64,000 nt of DNA from Acidobacteria bacterium RIFCSPLOWO2_12_FULL_66_21 (GCA_001767455.1 MELC01000071.1:64503-128502); one strand, 5' to 3'; shown: positions 27,496 to 37,569, numbered from the stretch's first letter. Numbers and translations are program-made. Notes: a model not told the origin generated them from the sequence alone.

Positions 27496-30225
27496 ATGTC
27501 CAGCCCTCCCCGCATTTTCCTCATTGACGGCAGCTCGCAGATGTACCGCGCGTATCACGCGATGCGCGGCTCCGGCCTCACGGGGCCCGGCGGCAGGTCC
27601 ACCCACGCGGTCTACATCTTCGTGACGATGCTGCGGAAGCTGATCCAGGATCACCAGCCGCAGTACCTTGCCGCGTCGTTCGACCTGGCCGGCCCGACGT
27701 TCCGCGACGAGATGGTCGCCGACTACAAGGCGAACCGCGCGCCGATGCCCGCCGACCTCGCGGAGCAGATCCCCTGGGTGCACGAGGCATGCGAAGCGAT
27801 GGGGGTCCCGATCCTCACCTACGAGCGTTTCGAGGCCGACGACGTGATCGGGACGCTGGCGACGAAGGCGACAGCCGAGGGCTTCGAGGTCGCCATCGTC
27901 ACCGGCGACAAGGATTTCTTCCAGCTCGTTCACGACGGCCTGAAGGTGTACAACCCGCGCGACGAGGGCACGTGGTACGACGCGGCCGGGGTGAAGGAGA
28001 AGTTCGGCGTCGCGCCGGAACAGGTCGTCGACGTCCTCGCGCTCATGGGGGACTCGATCGACAACATCAAGGGCGTGCCCGGCATCGGTGACAAGGGCGC
28101 ACGCGACCTCATCGCGACCTACGGATCGCTCGACAACCTGCTGGCGCACGCCGCGGAGATCTCGAACAAGCGCTATCGCGAGGGCCTGCTGACCGGCGCC
28201 GAGGACGCGAGGCAGAGCCGGGAGCTCGCGCGCATCCGCACGGATGTGCCGGTCGAGTTCGTCGCCGAGACGCTTCGCTATCGCGGCGTCTCGCGCGAGC
28301 GGTGCTTCGAGCTGTTCGGCAAGCTCGGCTTCCGGTCGCTCGTGATGGAGTACGCGCCCACCGCCGACACCATCGGGAACGACTACGCCGTCGTGGACAC
28401 CGTCGAGGGCGTGCGCGCGCTCGCGGCGGAGCTGCGCGAGGCGGGACGGTTCGGCTTCCGCCTGCTGCCCGATGCGCCCTCGGCGATGCGGTCGGGCATC
28501 GCCGGGCTGGCCTTTTCGATGCGCCCGCGCCACGCGCGCTACGTGCCCACCTCGCGGCGCGCCGGCGAAAGCGACCTCTTCGGCGACGGCGGCGGGACCG
28601 CGGACGCGCGGCCCGGCGTGGGCGTGCAGGACGCGCTGGCGGAGCTGAAGGGGATCCTCGAGGATGCGCGGCTGCGAAAAGCCGGCCACGACCTCAAGTT
28701 CGACGCCATCGTCCTCGAGCGCCATGGCGTGGCGCTCGCCGGCATCGAAACCGACACCATGCTCGCCAGCTACCTGCTCGATGCGACGCGATCGGCGCAC
28801 CCCCTCGAGGAGCTGGCGATCGAACATGCCGGCTACAAGGCGCTGCGCGAGGAGGACGTGTGCGGCCGCGGCGCCAGGGCGATTCCGTTCGCGGACCTCC
28901 CGCTCGAGACGGCGCTCGATTACGCCGGCGAACGATCGGATCTCGCGCTGCAGTTGTCGGGAACGCTGAGGGCGCTCGTCCGCAGGGAATCGCTCGAGAC
29001 GCTGTACGACGAACTGGAGCTGCCCCTGATACCCGTGCTCGTGGCCATCGAGCGCGCAGGCGTGCGCATAGACGGACCGGCGCTCGCCGGCCAGTCGCAG
29101 CACGTCGATCAGGAGCTCGCCTCGCGCAGCGCGCAGATCTTCGAGCTGGCCGGCGAGCAGTTCAACATCAACTCGCCGCAACAGCTCTCGAAGATTCTCT
29201 TCGACAAGCTGCAGCTCCCGACCTTGAAGCGGAACGTGAAGACGAAGACCGCGTCGACCTCCGTGGAGGTCCTCGAGGAGCTGGCGCTCGCCCACGACCT
29301 GCCGCGCCTGATTCTCGAGTGGCGCGCGCTGCAGAAGCTGAAGGGGACCTACATCGACGCCCTGCCGCAGCTCGTGAACCCGGACACCGGGCGCGTGCAC
29401 ACCTGCTTCAACCAGGCCGTCGCCGCGACCGGACGCTTGAGCAGCAGCGACCCGAACCTCCAGAACATCCCGATCCGCACCGAGCTGGGCCGCGAGATCC
29501 GCCGGGCCTTCGTCGCCGAGCGCGACCACGTGCTGATCTCGGCGGACTACTCCCAGATCGAGCTGCGCGTGCTCGCGCACCTTTCCGGTGACGAGGCGCT
29601 CGTCGAGGCCTTCCGGCGCGGCGAGGACATCCACGACCGTACGGCGCGCAAGGTGTTCGGCGCCGACAGCGGCCTCGGCGCGCACGAGCTGCGCCGGCGC
29701 GCGAAGATCATCAACTACGCCCTGCTGTACGGAAAGACCGCGTACACGCTCGCGAAGGACATCGGCGTCACGCAGCAGGCCGCGCAGGAGTTCATCAACG
29801 CGTACTTCGCGGGCTTCCCCGGCGTCCGCGCCTTCATCGACAATCTCCTCGCCGAAGCTCGCGAGACGGGCGTCGTCAAGACGATGTTCGGGCGGCGGCG
29901 GCTGGTGCCGGAACTGGCGTCGCGCAACGGCCAGATACGGAACGCGGCCGAGCGTGTCGCGGTCAACCTGCCAATCCAGGGGACCGCCGCCGACATCCTG
30001 AAGAAAGCCATGATCGACGTCCATGCGGCGCTGCCGGCGCTCGCCGGCGGCCGGGTGCGCATGATCCTCACCGTGCACGACGAACTGCTCTTCGAGGCGC
30101 CGCGGGACGCGGCTGAGGACGCCGCGGCGCGCGTGCGCGATCTGATGGAAGCCGCCGTCGAACTCAAGGTCCCGCTCACCGTGGACGTGGGTATCGGAGA
30201 GAACTGGAAGGAGGCGAAGGCGTGA
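27496..30225 (+). CDS. polA: DNA polymerase I (5'-nuclease and polymerase; proofreading domain degenerate)
   Basis: 909 residues from the ATG at 27496. Fills gaps and removes RNA primers in replication and repair. Residues 1-290 are the FEN-like 5'-nuclease (RIFLIDGSSQMYRAYHA, DADDVIGTLA-type FEADDVIGTLA, TGDKDFFQLV, GIGDKGA). Residues about 300-490 correspond to the 3'-5' exonuclease, but Exo I reads FRLLPDAPSA where family members have DTET, so the first two carboxylates are missing; Exo II (HDLKFD) is partly kept. The polymerase part (about 500-909) is intact: motif A SADYSQIELR, motif B RRRAKIINYALLYG, motif C TVHDELLFE. As in Taq polymerase, proofreading is probably lost. Confidence 0.96.
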   Translation: MSSPPRIFLIDGSSQMYRAYHAMRGSGLTGPGGRSTHAVYIFVTMLRKLIQDHQPQYLAASFDLAGPTFRDEMVADYKANRAPMPADLAEQIPWVHEACEAMGVPILTYERFEADDVIGTLATKATAEGFEVAIVTGDKDFFQLVHDGLKVYNPRDEGTWYDAAGVKEKFGVAPEQVVDVLALMGDSIDNIKGVPGIGDKGARDLIATYGSLDNLLAHAAEISNKRYREGLLTGAEDARQSRELARIRTDVPVEFVAETLRYRGVSRERCFELFGKLGFRSLVMEYAPTADTIGNDYAVVDTVEGVRALAAELREAGRFGFRLLPDAPSAMRSGIAGLAFSMRPRHARYVPTSRRAGESDLFGDGGGTADARPGVGVQDALAELKGILEDARLRKAGHDLKFDAIVLERHGVALAGIETDTMLASYLLDATRSAHPLEELAIEHAGYKALREEDVCGRGARAIPFADLPLETALDYAGERSDLALQLSGTLRALVRRESLETLYDELELPLIPVLVAIERAGVRIDGPALAGQSQHVDQELASRSAQIFELAGEQFNINSPQQLSKILFDKLQLPTLKRNVKTKTASTSVEVLEELALAHDLPRLILEWRALQKLKGTYIDALPQLVNPDTGRVHTCFNQAVAATGRLSSSDPNLQNIPIRTELGREIRRAFVAERDHVLISADYSQIELRVLAHLSGDEALVEAFRRGEDIHDRTARKVFGADSGLGAHELRRRAKIINYALLYGKTAYTLAKDIGVTQQAAQEFINAYFAGFPGVRAFIDNLLAEARETGVVKTMFGRRRLVPELASRNGQIRNAAERVAVNLPIQGTAADILKKAMIDVHAALPALAGGRVRMILTVHDELLFEAPRDAAEDAAARVRDLMEAAVELKVPLTVDVGIGENWKEAKA

Positions 30226-30229
30226 ATAT

Positions 30230-30710
30230 GATTCAGCGTGCCTTGAAATCCGACGGTCGGTGCGGCCGGGTAGTAGATCGTCGGGTGCCCTTCTTCACTC
30301 AACGCCGTCGTTGGAGGGGTCCGCGGTCCGCTCGCAGGAAGGGCGATGAGATAGCGGCCCGGAATCAGATCCGCAATCCGGTACATCCCTCGATCGTCGG
30401 TCTTTGCGTTCCTGGCGGCGCGAAGACGGTTTCTGCCCGCGATCGCCTCGAGGCGCAGCGAACGAATCAGTGCGTTCACAATCGGCTCGCCCGCCTCGTC
30501 GCGTACGACACCTGACACCACCGCGCTCCTCCAGAGGGACAGCGTGATGCCTGTAACCGATTGTCCTTCTGCGACCTCGAGATCCTGATGCGGGCCAAGC
30601 GGAAACTTCTGGCCGTGGTACCCACCGGAGTAGCCGGCCTTGGACGCGGCCAGCATCATCGTCCCCCGCGGCCCATTGAAGACGAACCCTCCCTGGGGAT
30701 CCGTCACGAC
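30230..30710 (-). pseudogene. Fragment of a carboxypeptidase-regulatory-like protein
   Basis: Minus-strand frame with clear CarboxypepD_reg content: MMLAASKAGYSGGYHGQKF, GQSVTGITLSLWRSAVVSGV, VRDEAGEPIVNALIRSLRLE, RGMYRIADLIPGRYLIALPA, and then PTIYYPAAP before it runs into the end of polA. It has no signal peptide or start of its own (an in-frame TAG lies just before it at about 30715), and the family's following domains are absent. So both ends are missing; it is a remnant of a relative of the gene at 24804. Confidence 0.72.
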
Positions 30711-30872
30711 GGTCTAGAGCCGGTGACAGGGAGGGCGCGGACGCGCCCCTCTCCCGTCCGTTCGAACACGATCCGATCGGACAGGCACGCGTCGAGGCCC
30801 ACAACCTCGGGTTACGAAGCCGTTTGTTCGGCGCGTTGCCCTTTGCGCAGGTGCGTCCGACCAGGCTGGACG

Positions 30873-31595
30873 TCATTGCGCGTCCCGCGCCGCGCGGCCG
30901 TCACTCTCCAACCGGTACGCCGCGACGCTGCAACTGCTGGTCGGCCGGTCGGCGTAGGGACAATTCCGGCAGAAGCTGAACTGCGGCGGATCGTCACGGA
31001 TGATCCTGCGGATGCGTGCCGCTCTCGGGCTGAACCAGAGGTCGCGGAACGAGTCCGCCGACGAGAGGCGGCCATAGGGCTGCGTGCCGTTGTAGTCCTG
31101 CTCGCACGCGACCAGCGTCCCGTCGGCCAGCACGGTCGGGTACGAGAACGCATGCTGGCAGACGAAGTCCTGTCGCGACACGCGCGCGCCGTTCTCGTAC
31201 GTGTACGCGCGCAGCGCGTCGTCCGACGGAAGAAGCGCGCGATGCGTGTCGTCGGACGAGTCGATGATCGACAGCGCACGAATCGACAGCATGTCGAACC
31301 CGGCGGCGGCGGCAAACGCGCGGACGTCCGGCAACTCGTGCTCGTTGTGCCGCATCGCCATGAACCGGCCATGCAGCACCGGGAACCGCGACCCGCTGCG
31401 GCGCTTCCAGTCTGCCAGCGCCCGAACTCCCTCCAGCGCCGGTTGCAGCCTCGCCCCTTTGCGGTACTGCGCGTTCGTCTCGTCGCACAGTCCGTCGATC
31501 GCGACGATCAGATAGGCAGGAGGCTGGTTGCGAAGCGCGTCCTGCACCCGGTCGCGGTTCAGGGTCTGGCCATTGGTCGACAGCAGTGTGGCCGC
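30873..31595 (-). pseudogene. C-terminal remnant of a radical SAM / SPASM-domain protein
   Basis: The frame begins LLSTNGQTLNRDRVQDAL, a typical mid-barrel strand of radical SAM enzymes, and ends with a SPASM-type cluster domain: FVCQHAFSYPTVLADGTLVA, CEQDY, FSFCRNCPYA and SCSVAAY. The N-terminal third, with the CxxxCxxC iron-sulfur motif, is missing. The only usable start is a GTG at 31545-31547. It lies in the same frame as the glycosyltransferase gene upstream, separated by a TGA at 31659-31661 and 60-70 unrelated bases, so the original 5' part was probably deleted. If expressed it would not be a functional radical SAM enzyme. Confidence 0.75.
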
Positions 31596-31658
31596 GCGCG
31601 AAGAGTCCCCACGCGATGGAGGGAGCGCGCCGCAGGTATTCCCAGCGTTCGACGCTTC

Positions 31659-32402
31659 TCACGACGTGTGCTCTCGGTCGGCGTCGGCGTCCGCGGCAGC
31701 GCCGGCGCGCTCGGACGCGCTCGCCGCGCCGAGCGGTGGCGGGGGCAGCGCCGGCGACACGAACTTCAGCCGATTGACCATCTGCAGGCCGAGCGGAAGC
31801 CGGACGGGTTCGGTGCGGTCGATCGCCCACTGCGTGAACCACCACCGCCGCGAGTGATACCGATACAACAGGTGATCGATGAAGTGCTCGCGCTGCAGCG
31901 CCCCGTCGCGCGAGATCCGGAGCGCGCACTCCGTGTCCTCGTTCCGCCAGATCCCCATGAACGGATAGCGCGCCGCGATCCGGCGTCGCATCGGGTTCAG
32001 GTGATGCGGCGGGCGCAGGTACACGCCCTTCACCGTCCGATACTCGCGATGTGCGATGGAATACACGAAGCCGCGCCGGTAACGGCCCCGATAGGTCACC
32101 TCGCCACGGATTCCGATGCAGTCGATCGTGGGGTTGGCCACCAGCGCTCCGCCAATCAGTTCGACGTAGCACTCACTGACGTCGTCATCGTCATCCACGC
32201 CGACGATGAACTCGCCGCGCGCCCGCGCCATGAGCGCATTGCGCTTGGTCCCCGTGGGCACCTCCCCGCGATCGGCGAGCGACAGGATCTCGATGCGATG
32301 CTCCCACCCGCACGCGCGGATCTGGTCCATCAGTTTTGCGTGAATCCACTCAAACCGGGCGCGACGACTCGTGAGAGTCGGAATGAGGATGCTGAGTAAC
32401 AT
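31659..32402 (-). CDS. Glycosyltransferase, family 2-like
   Basis: 247 residues. GT-A fold signatures: N-terminal MLLSILIPTLTSRRARFEW, then EVPTGTKRNALMARARGEFI and the acidic DDDDDVSE at the DxD position (about 72-78). The C-terminal half has LYRYHSRRWWFTQWAIDRTE and ends in an Ala/Asp-rich tail. It probably transfers a sugar from a nucleotide donor for surface polysaccharide synthesis. The gene is followed in frame by a radical SAM remnant and preceded by the amidohydrolase stop 3 bp upstream. The tail after residue about 215 is poorly conserved-looking and may be a product of the deletion next to it. Confidence 0.8.
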   Translation of the reverse strand: MLLSILIPTLTSRRARFEWIHAKLMDQIRACGWEHRIEILSLADRGEVPTGTKRNALMARARGEFIVGVDDDDDVSECYVELIGGALVANPTIDCIGIRGEVTYRGRYRRGFVYSIAHREYRTVKGVYLRPPHHLNPMRRRIAARYPFMGIWRNEDTECALRISRDGALQREHFIDHLLYRYHSRRWWFTQWAIDRTEPVRLPLGLQMVNRLKFVSPALPPPPLGAASASERAGAAADADADREHTS

Positions 32403-32405
32403 GCC

Positions 32406-34205
32406 CTATCGGACGCGCTCCGCTCCCCTCCGTTCGAAGACGATCCGCCCGTCCACCATCGTCAGGTCGATGTTCATCCGCAGGATGTCCTTGGGGTCCA
32501 TCGTCAGCAGGTTGCGATCGGCCACGACGAGATCCGCGAGCTTCCCGGCGCGGATCGACCCGCGGGTGTCGCCATCGAAGGCGGCGATCGCGTTGTTGAT
32601 GGTGTAGGCGCGCAGCGCCTCGGCCACCGAAATCTTCTGTTCGGGAAACCATCCGCCGGCGGGTGTGCCGGTCACCGTGGTGCGGTTGACCGCGGCGTGG
32701 ATCAGGTACTTCGGGTGCATGTGGTACTGGGCCGCCGAGGTCCCGGGCCAGTCCGACCCGAACGACAGCATCGCGCCGTTGTCGAGCAGCGACCTGAACG
32801 CGTACGCGCCCTTGCACCGCTCGTGGCCGATCCGTTCTTCCATCCAGCGCATGTCGTCGGAGATGTGGTACGGGTTCACCTCGGCGATCACGTGGAGCTT
32901 CTTGAACCGCGGGAAGTCCTGCGGCCGGATGACCTGGGCGTGAATGACGCGGAATCCCTCGAGGTCGCGGCCAAGGTCCGCCATCAGTCGCTCGTAGGTG
33001 TCGAGCATCAGGGCCGTGCCCTTGTCGCCGATGGCGTGCACGTTGGCGACGAAGCCGGCGGCCTGTCCGGCCTTGATGAGGCCGTACATCTTCTCCATGT
33101 TGGGCACGAGCAGCTTCGGGTCGTCGCTCGTATGCGTGCGGTACCGGCCGTAGTTCGACGGCTGGTCGTCGTAGGGCGCGAAGAACAGGGCGCTGTGCGT
33201 GCCCATGATCCCGTCGATGTATCCCTTGAGCGCGCCGTACCGCAGGTAGCGGTCGCGCTGGCGCGACACGGGGTGCGTGCCCATCGTGTGGCCCCCGGCG
33301 CCGAGCTCCGCGCCGCGCGACAGGTCCGCCCGCATCCAGACGCGGCTCGTCAGCACGCCTTCCTGCTGAAGGCGCACAAACCGGTCGGTCTGCGCGGCGT
33401 CGGTAATGTCGTGGATTTCGACGATCCCCGACTCGGTGAGGCGGGCCAGCGCCGCGCGGTTCTCGTTCAATCGACGAGCGTCCGATTTCGGCTTCACCAC
33501 CGCGCGCAGGCGCGCGAGCGCAGGTGTGTCGGGGTACACGAGCCCGGTCGCGCGACCCGCCGGGTCGCGTTTGAGCCCATCGATGGGCTCGGTGGCGAGG
33601 CCCGCGGCGTTGAGGGCCGCCGTGTTCGCCAGATAGAGCCGGCTGTCGAAGCTGTTGAGGAGGCACGGATTGTTCGCGGTCAGCGGATCGATGGTCCGGC
33701 GATCGGGCTCCCACCGCGCGGTCCTTGGGACGCCGGCCTTGTCGGCCCCGAGCGCCCACTGCTCGTACGCGCCCCACAACCCGCCGGTGATCCACTCCCC
33801 GGGACCCACGATCCGGGTGACGCGGGACACCTCCTTCTTCAATCCCTCATCGTCGGCCACCGTCATGAGGTTGATGTCGAGCACGAGCGCGCCGGCCTGG
33901 CTGAAGTGCGTGTGGCCGTCGATGAACCCGGGCAGCAGCAGCCTTCCTCGGAGATCGACGATGCGCGTCGAGGGGCCCGTGACGCGCGCGGCGTCCGCGT
34001 CGGAGTCGAAGACCCCCACGATGGTGTTGGCGCGAACGGCGACCGCCCGGGCCCAGGGCCGTTCGGCCTCCATCGTATAGACCTGACCGTTGCGAAAGAC
34101 GACGTCGGAGGGCGGCGGCGCCTGGGACCTGAGGGCAGCCCCACGCGGCGCGAGCCACACGAGAGCGACGACCGCACACCACAGCACCCGGGTCTTGCGA
34201 TTCAT
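32406..34205 (-). CDS. Secreted amidohydrolase (YtcJ-like, amidohydrolase family 3)
   Basis: 599 residues from the ATG at 34203-34205, preceded by GGAGGG. Signal peptide about 5-25 (VLWCAVVALVWLAPRGAAL). The start of the TIM-barrel is PGFIDGHTHFSQ (metal-binding HxH), later histidines are in VHAIGDKGT and FRVIHAQV, and the terminal Asp is in LSFGSDWPGT. The C-terminal beta-sandwich ends RAGKLADLVVADRNLLTMDP. It belongs to the metal-dependent hydrolases acting on amide or imide bonds; the export signal suggests degradation of an external substrate. Followed 3 bp later by the glycosyltransferase gene. It diverges from the sortilin-like gene, with a 151-bp shared upstream region. Confidence 0.9.
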   Translation of the reverse strand: MNRKTRVLWCAVVALVWLAPRGAALRSQAPPPSDVVFRNGQVYTMEAERPWARAVAVRANTIVGVFDSDADAARVTGPSTRIVDLRGRLLLPGFIDGHTHFSQAGALVLDINLMTVADDEGLKKEVSRVTRIVGPGEWITGGLWGAYEQWALGADKAGVPRTARWEPDRRTIDPLTANNPCLLNSFDSRLYLANTAALNAAGLATEPIDGLKRDPAGRATGLVYPDTPALARLRAVVKPKSDARRLNENRAALARLTESGIVEIHDITDAAQTDRFVRLQQEGVLTSRVWMRADLSRGAELGAGGHTMGTHPVSRQRDRYLRYGALKGYIDGIMGTHSALFFAPYDDQPSNYGRYRTHTSDDPKLLVPNMEKMYGLIKAGQAAGFVANVHAIGDKGTALMLDTYERLMADLGRDLEGFRVIHAQVIRPQDFPRFKKLHVIAEVNPYHISDDMRWMEERIGHERCKGAYAFRSLLDNGAMLSFGSDWPGTSAAQYHMHPKYLIHAAVNRTTVTGTPAGGWFPEQKISVAEALRAYTINNAIAAFDGDTRGSIRAGKLADLVVADRNLLTMDPKDILRMNIDLTMVDGRIVFERRGAERVR

Positions 34206-34356
34206 GGCTGCCCTCCCTGCACGGTGACCAGCGCTTGTGCCGTCTGCAACGCCCGCGATCTTACTCGACGCCGTTACCTCTGCCTTTACTTGCCCGTCCG
34301 CCCGGCTTAGCATGCGCGTGGCGCGCACGTGGCGCCACACCTCGAAGGAGCTCCCC

Positions 34357-37300
34357 ATGTCGAAGACCATCGGATCGCTCGTGGTTCGCCTGGCCGCGGC
34401 CCTCACTTGTGCTCTCGTACTGATGCCGAGCGGGCACGCGCAGCAGGCCGCCCGCCCGGGTCCTGACGCCTACCGCCAGTTGCGCTGGCGTCATATCGGG
34501 CCCGAAGGCAACCGGTTCTCCGCCGCCGCGGGCATCCCGGGCGATCCGTCCACGTACTACGTGGGCGCGGCCTCGGGCGGCATCTACAAGACCACCGACG
34601 CCGGCGTCCACTGGCAGCCGATCTTCGACGGTCAGTCGGTCGCGTCGATCGGGTCCCTCGCGGTCGCCCCGTCCGACCCGAACGTCGTCTGGGCAGGAAC
34701 GGGCGAGGGGAAGCTGCGCAGCCACATCTCGGTGGGCCAGGGCATCTACAAGTCGACCGATGCCGGCAGGACATGGACGCTGATGGGCCTCGAGCAGACG
34801 GGTCGCATCCCGCGTCTGGTGATCGACCCGAAAAGTCCGGACACGGTGCTGGCGTGCGCGCTCGGCCATGCCTACGGCCCGCAGCCGGACCGCGGCGTGT
34901 TCCGGACGACCGACGGCGGCAAGACCTGGACGAAGACGCTTTTCGTGGACGAGAACACGGGCTGCTCGGACATCGCGATGGATTCGAACAACCCGCGCAC
35001 GTTGTTTGCCGGCATGTGGCAGATCGAAGTCCACACGTGGGGGCGCACGAGCGGCGGACCTGGCAGCGGCCTCTACACGTCGCGAGACGGCGGCGCCACG
35101 TGGAAGAAGCTCACCGGTCGGGGGCTGCCGGCACGACAGGTCGGCAAGGTCGCCGTCGCAATTTCGCAGTCGAACCCGAACCGCGTCTACGCACTCATCG
35201 AAACCGGCGACGGCGCGCCGTGGGACGGCAAGGAGACCGACGCCGGCCAGATCTTCCGCAGCGAGGATGGCGGCGAGAGCTGGCGCGTGGTGAGCTACGA
35301 CCACGTCGCCATGGGACGGCCGCACTACTACTCCCGCATGGCGGTCGCCCCGGATGATGAGGACGAAGCCTACTTCCTGACGGCCTCGTACTCACGGACG
35401 ATCGACGGGGGGCTGACGCTGGCTGTGGTGCCGCGCGCCGAGGCGCCCGGCGGCGATCACCACGACATCTGGATCGACCCGACCAACGCCAACCGCATGA
35501 TCGTCGTCCACGACCAGGGTCTGTCGATATCGATTAACCGGGGACGGACGTGGTTCCGCCAGCGCCTCACCAACGCGCAGATGTACCACGTGACCACCGA
35601 CAACCAGGTCCCCTACAACGTCTTCGGCAACAAGCAGGACGAACCGACGTACCGCGGCCCCAGCAACAGCCGCCTCGCCGGGAGTGTCATCCCGCGCGCG
35701 ATGTGGCACGCGGTCGGCGGCGGCGAAAGCGGATTCGCCACGCCCGACCCGGTGGACTCGAACGTCATCTGGTCCAGCGCCTCGGGTTCCGGCATGGTCG
35801 GCGGGATCGTCGTCCGCTTCGACGAGGCGCGCCGCCAGTTCCGGAACGTCGAAGTCTGGCCCGACCAGTCGAACGGCCCGGCCGAGGGGGTGAAGTACCG
35901 CTTCGTCTGGGATGCGCCGCTGCTCATCTCGCCGCACGACCACAATACGATCTACACGGCCAGCCAGCACGTGCATCGCACCACCAACGGCGGGCAGTCG
36001 TGGGAGGTCATCAGCCCAGACCTCACGCTCAACGACCGCAGCCGTATGGGCAGTTCAGGCGGCCTCACGCCCGACAACATCGGCGTCGAGTACGCGGGCG
36101 TGGTCTACGGCCTGGCCGAGTCGCCGAAGGAGCGCGGCCTCATCTGGGCAGGGACCAACGACGGCCTGTTGCAGTTGACGCGCGACGGCGGAAAGACCTG
36201 GACCAACGTCACGAAGAACATCCCCAGCCTCCCGCCCTGGGGCTCCTTGCGCAGCATCGTCGCGTCGCGCTACGACGCGGCCACGGCGTACCTCACGGTT
36301 GACTTCCACCAGGTCAACAACCGCGACCCGTTCGTGTACAAGACGACCGATTATGGGAAGACCTTCAAGGCGATCACCAGTGGCATCCCGAAAAGCATGC
36401 TCAGCTACGCGCGCATCATCTGTGAAGATCCCGTGCGGCGCGGCCTGCTCTACGTCGGGACCGAGAACGGGATCTACGTGTCGTTCGACGACGGCGAGAA
36501 CTGGCAGCCGCTGCAGAACAACCTGCCGCACGCGCCGGTGTCCGGGATCACCGTGCAGGAGCACTTCAACGACCTGGTGATCTCGACCTACGGGCGGGGG
36601 TTCTGGATTCTGGACGATCTCACCCCGCTCCAGCAGATGACGCCGCAGGTGCTGGCGGCCGACGCGCACCTCTTCCCGCCGCGCCCGGCGTACCGCTTCC
36701 GGCCGATCACCGCGCCGTCCTCGCCGTACGACGATCCGACAATCGGCGAGAACCCGCCGTACGGCGCGGCGATCAACTACCACCTGAAGAGCGCGCCCGC
36801 CGGGCCCGTGACGGTGACGATCCTGGATCAGACAGGTGCGGTGGTCCGCACGCTGAGCGCGCCCGCCACCGCCGGCCTCAACCGCATGTATTGGGACCTG
36901 CGGTATGAGCCGACCAACGCGATCCGGATGCGCACGAACCCGTTACTTCCGGCACCGCACGTCCGGCTCGGTCCACAAGGGTGGCGGGCTCCCTCGGGTG
37001 GTGGCGCGGCGATCAGCATCCTCGCGCCGCCCGGCACCTACACGGTGAAGCTCTCGGCGGGTGGGCGCGAACAGACCGAGCCTCTGACGGTGCGCAAGGA
37101 CCCGCACACGGCCGGGACCGAGGCCGACATCCAGGCGCAAACCGAGATGCTGTTCAACCTGCGCCGTGACCTCAACACCGCGATCGACGTGCTCAACCGG
37201 ATCGAGATCGTGCGCAGCCAACTGGAATCGCTTGGACGTGTGGTGGACGACGTGTCGGTGCGGAAGGCGGCCGACGATCTGAACAAAACGTTCACCGATC

Positions 37301-37569
37301 TCGAGATGACGCTCATCGATCTGCGGATCACGGGCGGACAGGACGGCGTCCGCTACGCCGCCAAGCTGATCTCGCACTTCGGGTACCTGGCCAACGGCCT
37401 GTCGAACGCCGATTTCAGACCGACGAACCAGCAGGCCGAGGTGCAGGAGCTGCTCGCCGGGCGTGTGCGCGACACGGTGACCCGGTTCGACGCCCTCGTC
37501 GCCAAGGATCTGGCCGCGTTCAACGACCTGCTGAGCAGCCGCAATATCCAGCACGTCGTGGCGAAGTAG
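34357..37569 (+). CDS. Secreted sortilin/BNR-repeat beta-propeller protein ('VPS10-domain glycosyl hydrolase')
   Basis: 1070 residues. The ATG at 34357 has AAGGAG 7 bp upstream; signal peptide about 8-29 (LVVRLAAALTCALVLMPSG). At least ten BNR/Asp-box-like turns run through residues about 40-800 (for example GGIYKTTDAGVHWQPIF, GIYKSTDAGRTWTLMGL, GVFRTTDGGKTWTKTLF, LQLTRDGGKTWTNV, GIYVSFDDGENWQPL), forming sortilin-type ten-bladed propellers. After about 830 there is a FlgD-like Ig fold (PVTVTILDQTGAVVRTLSAP), and the last 150 residues are helical. Annotated relatives are called glycosyl hydrolases, but no catalytic site is evident. Parts of its 3' end are copied at 38387 and 57103. Confidence 0.9.
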   Translation: MSKTIGSLVVRLAAALTCALVLMPSGHAQQAARPGPDAYRQLRWRHIGPEGNRFSAAAGIPGDPSTYYVGAASGGIYKTTDAGVHWQPIFDGQSVASIGSLAVAPSDPNVVWAGTGEGKLRSHISVGQGIYKSTDAGRTWTLMGLEQTGRIPRLVIDPKSPDTVLACALGHAYGPQPDRGVFRTTDGGKTWTKTLFVDENTGCSDIAMDSNNPRTLFAGMWQIEVHTWGRTSGGPGSGLYTSRDGGATWKKLTGRGLPARQVGKVAVAISQSNPNRVYALIETGDGAPWDGKETDAGQIFRSEDGGESWRVVSYDHVAMGRPHYYSRMAVAPDDEDEAYFLTASYSRTIDGGLTLAVVPRAEAPGGDHHDIWIDPTNANRMIVVHDQGLSISINRGRTWFRQRLTNAQMYHVTTDNQVPYNVFGNKQDEPTYRGPSNSRLAGSVIPRAMWHAVGGGESGFATPDPVDSNVIWSSASGSGMVGGIVVRFDEARRQFRNVEVWPDQSNGPAEGVKYRFVWDAPLLISPHDHNTIYTASQHVHRTTNGGQSWEVISPDLTLNDRSRMGSSGGLTPDNIGVEYAGVVYGLAESPKERGLIWAGTNDGLLQLTRDGGKTWTNVTKNIPSLPPWGSLRSIVASRYDAATAYLTVDFHQVNNRDPFVYKTTDYGKTFKAITSGIPKSMLSYARIICEDPVRRGLLYVGTENGIYVSFDDGENWQPLQNNLPHAPVSGITVQEHFNDLVISTYGRGFWILDDLTPLQQMTPQVLAADAHLFPPRPAYRFRPITAPSSPYDDPTIGENPPYGAAINYHLKSAPAGPVTVTILDQTGAVVRTLSAPATAGLNRMYWDLRYEPTNAIRMRTNPLLPAPHVRLGPQGWRAPSGGGAAISILAPPGTYTVKLSAGGREQTEPLTVRKDPHTAGTEADIQAQTEMLFNLRRDLNTAIDVLNRIEIVRSQLESLGRVVDDVSVRKAADDLNKTFTDLEMTLIDLRITGGQDGVRYAAKLISHFGYLANGLSNADFRPTNQQAEVQELLAGRVRDTVTRFDALVAKDLAAFNDLLSSRNIQHVVAK

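Noticed and set aside
27424..30078. Large minus-strand open frame across polA
   Set aside because: A GC-rich antisense shadow; composition is Arg/Ala/Glu-rich without any domain, while the plus strand encodes a complete DNA polymerase I.
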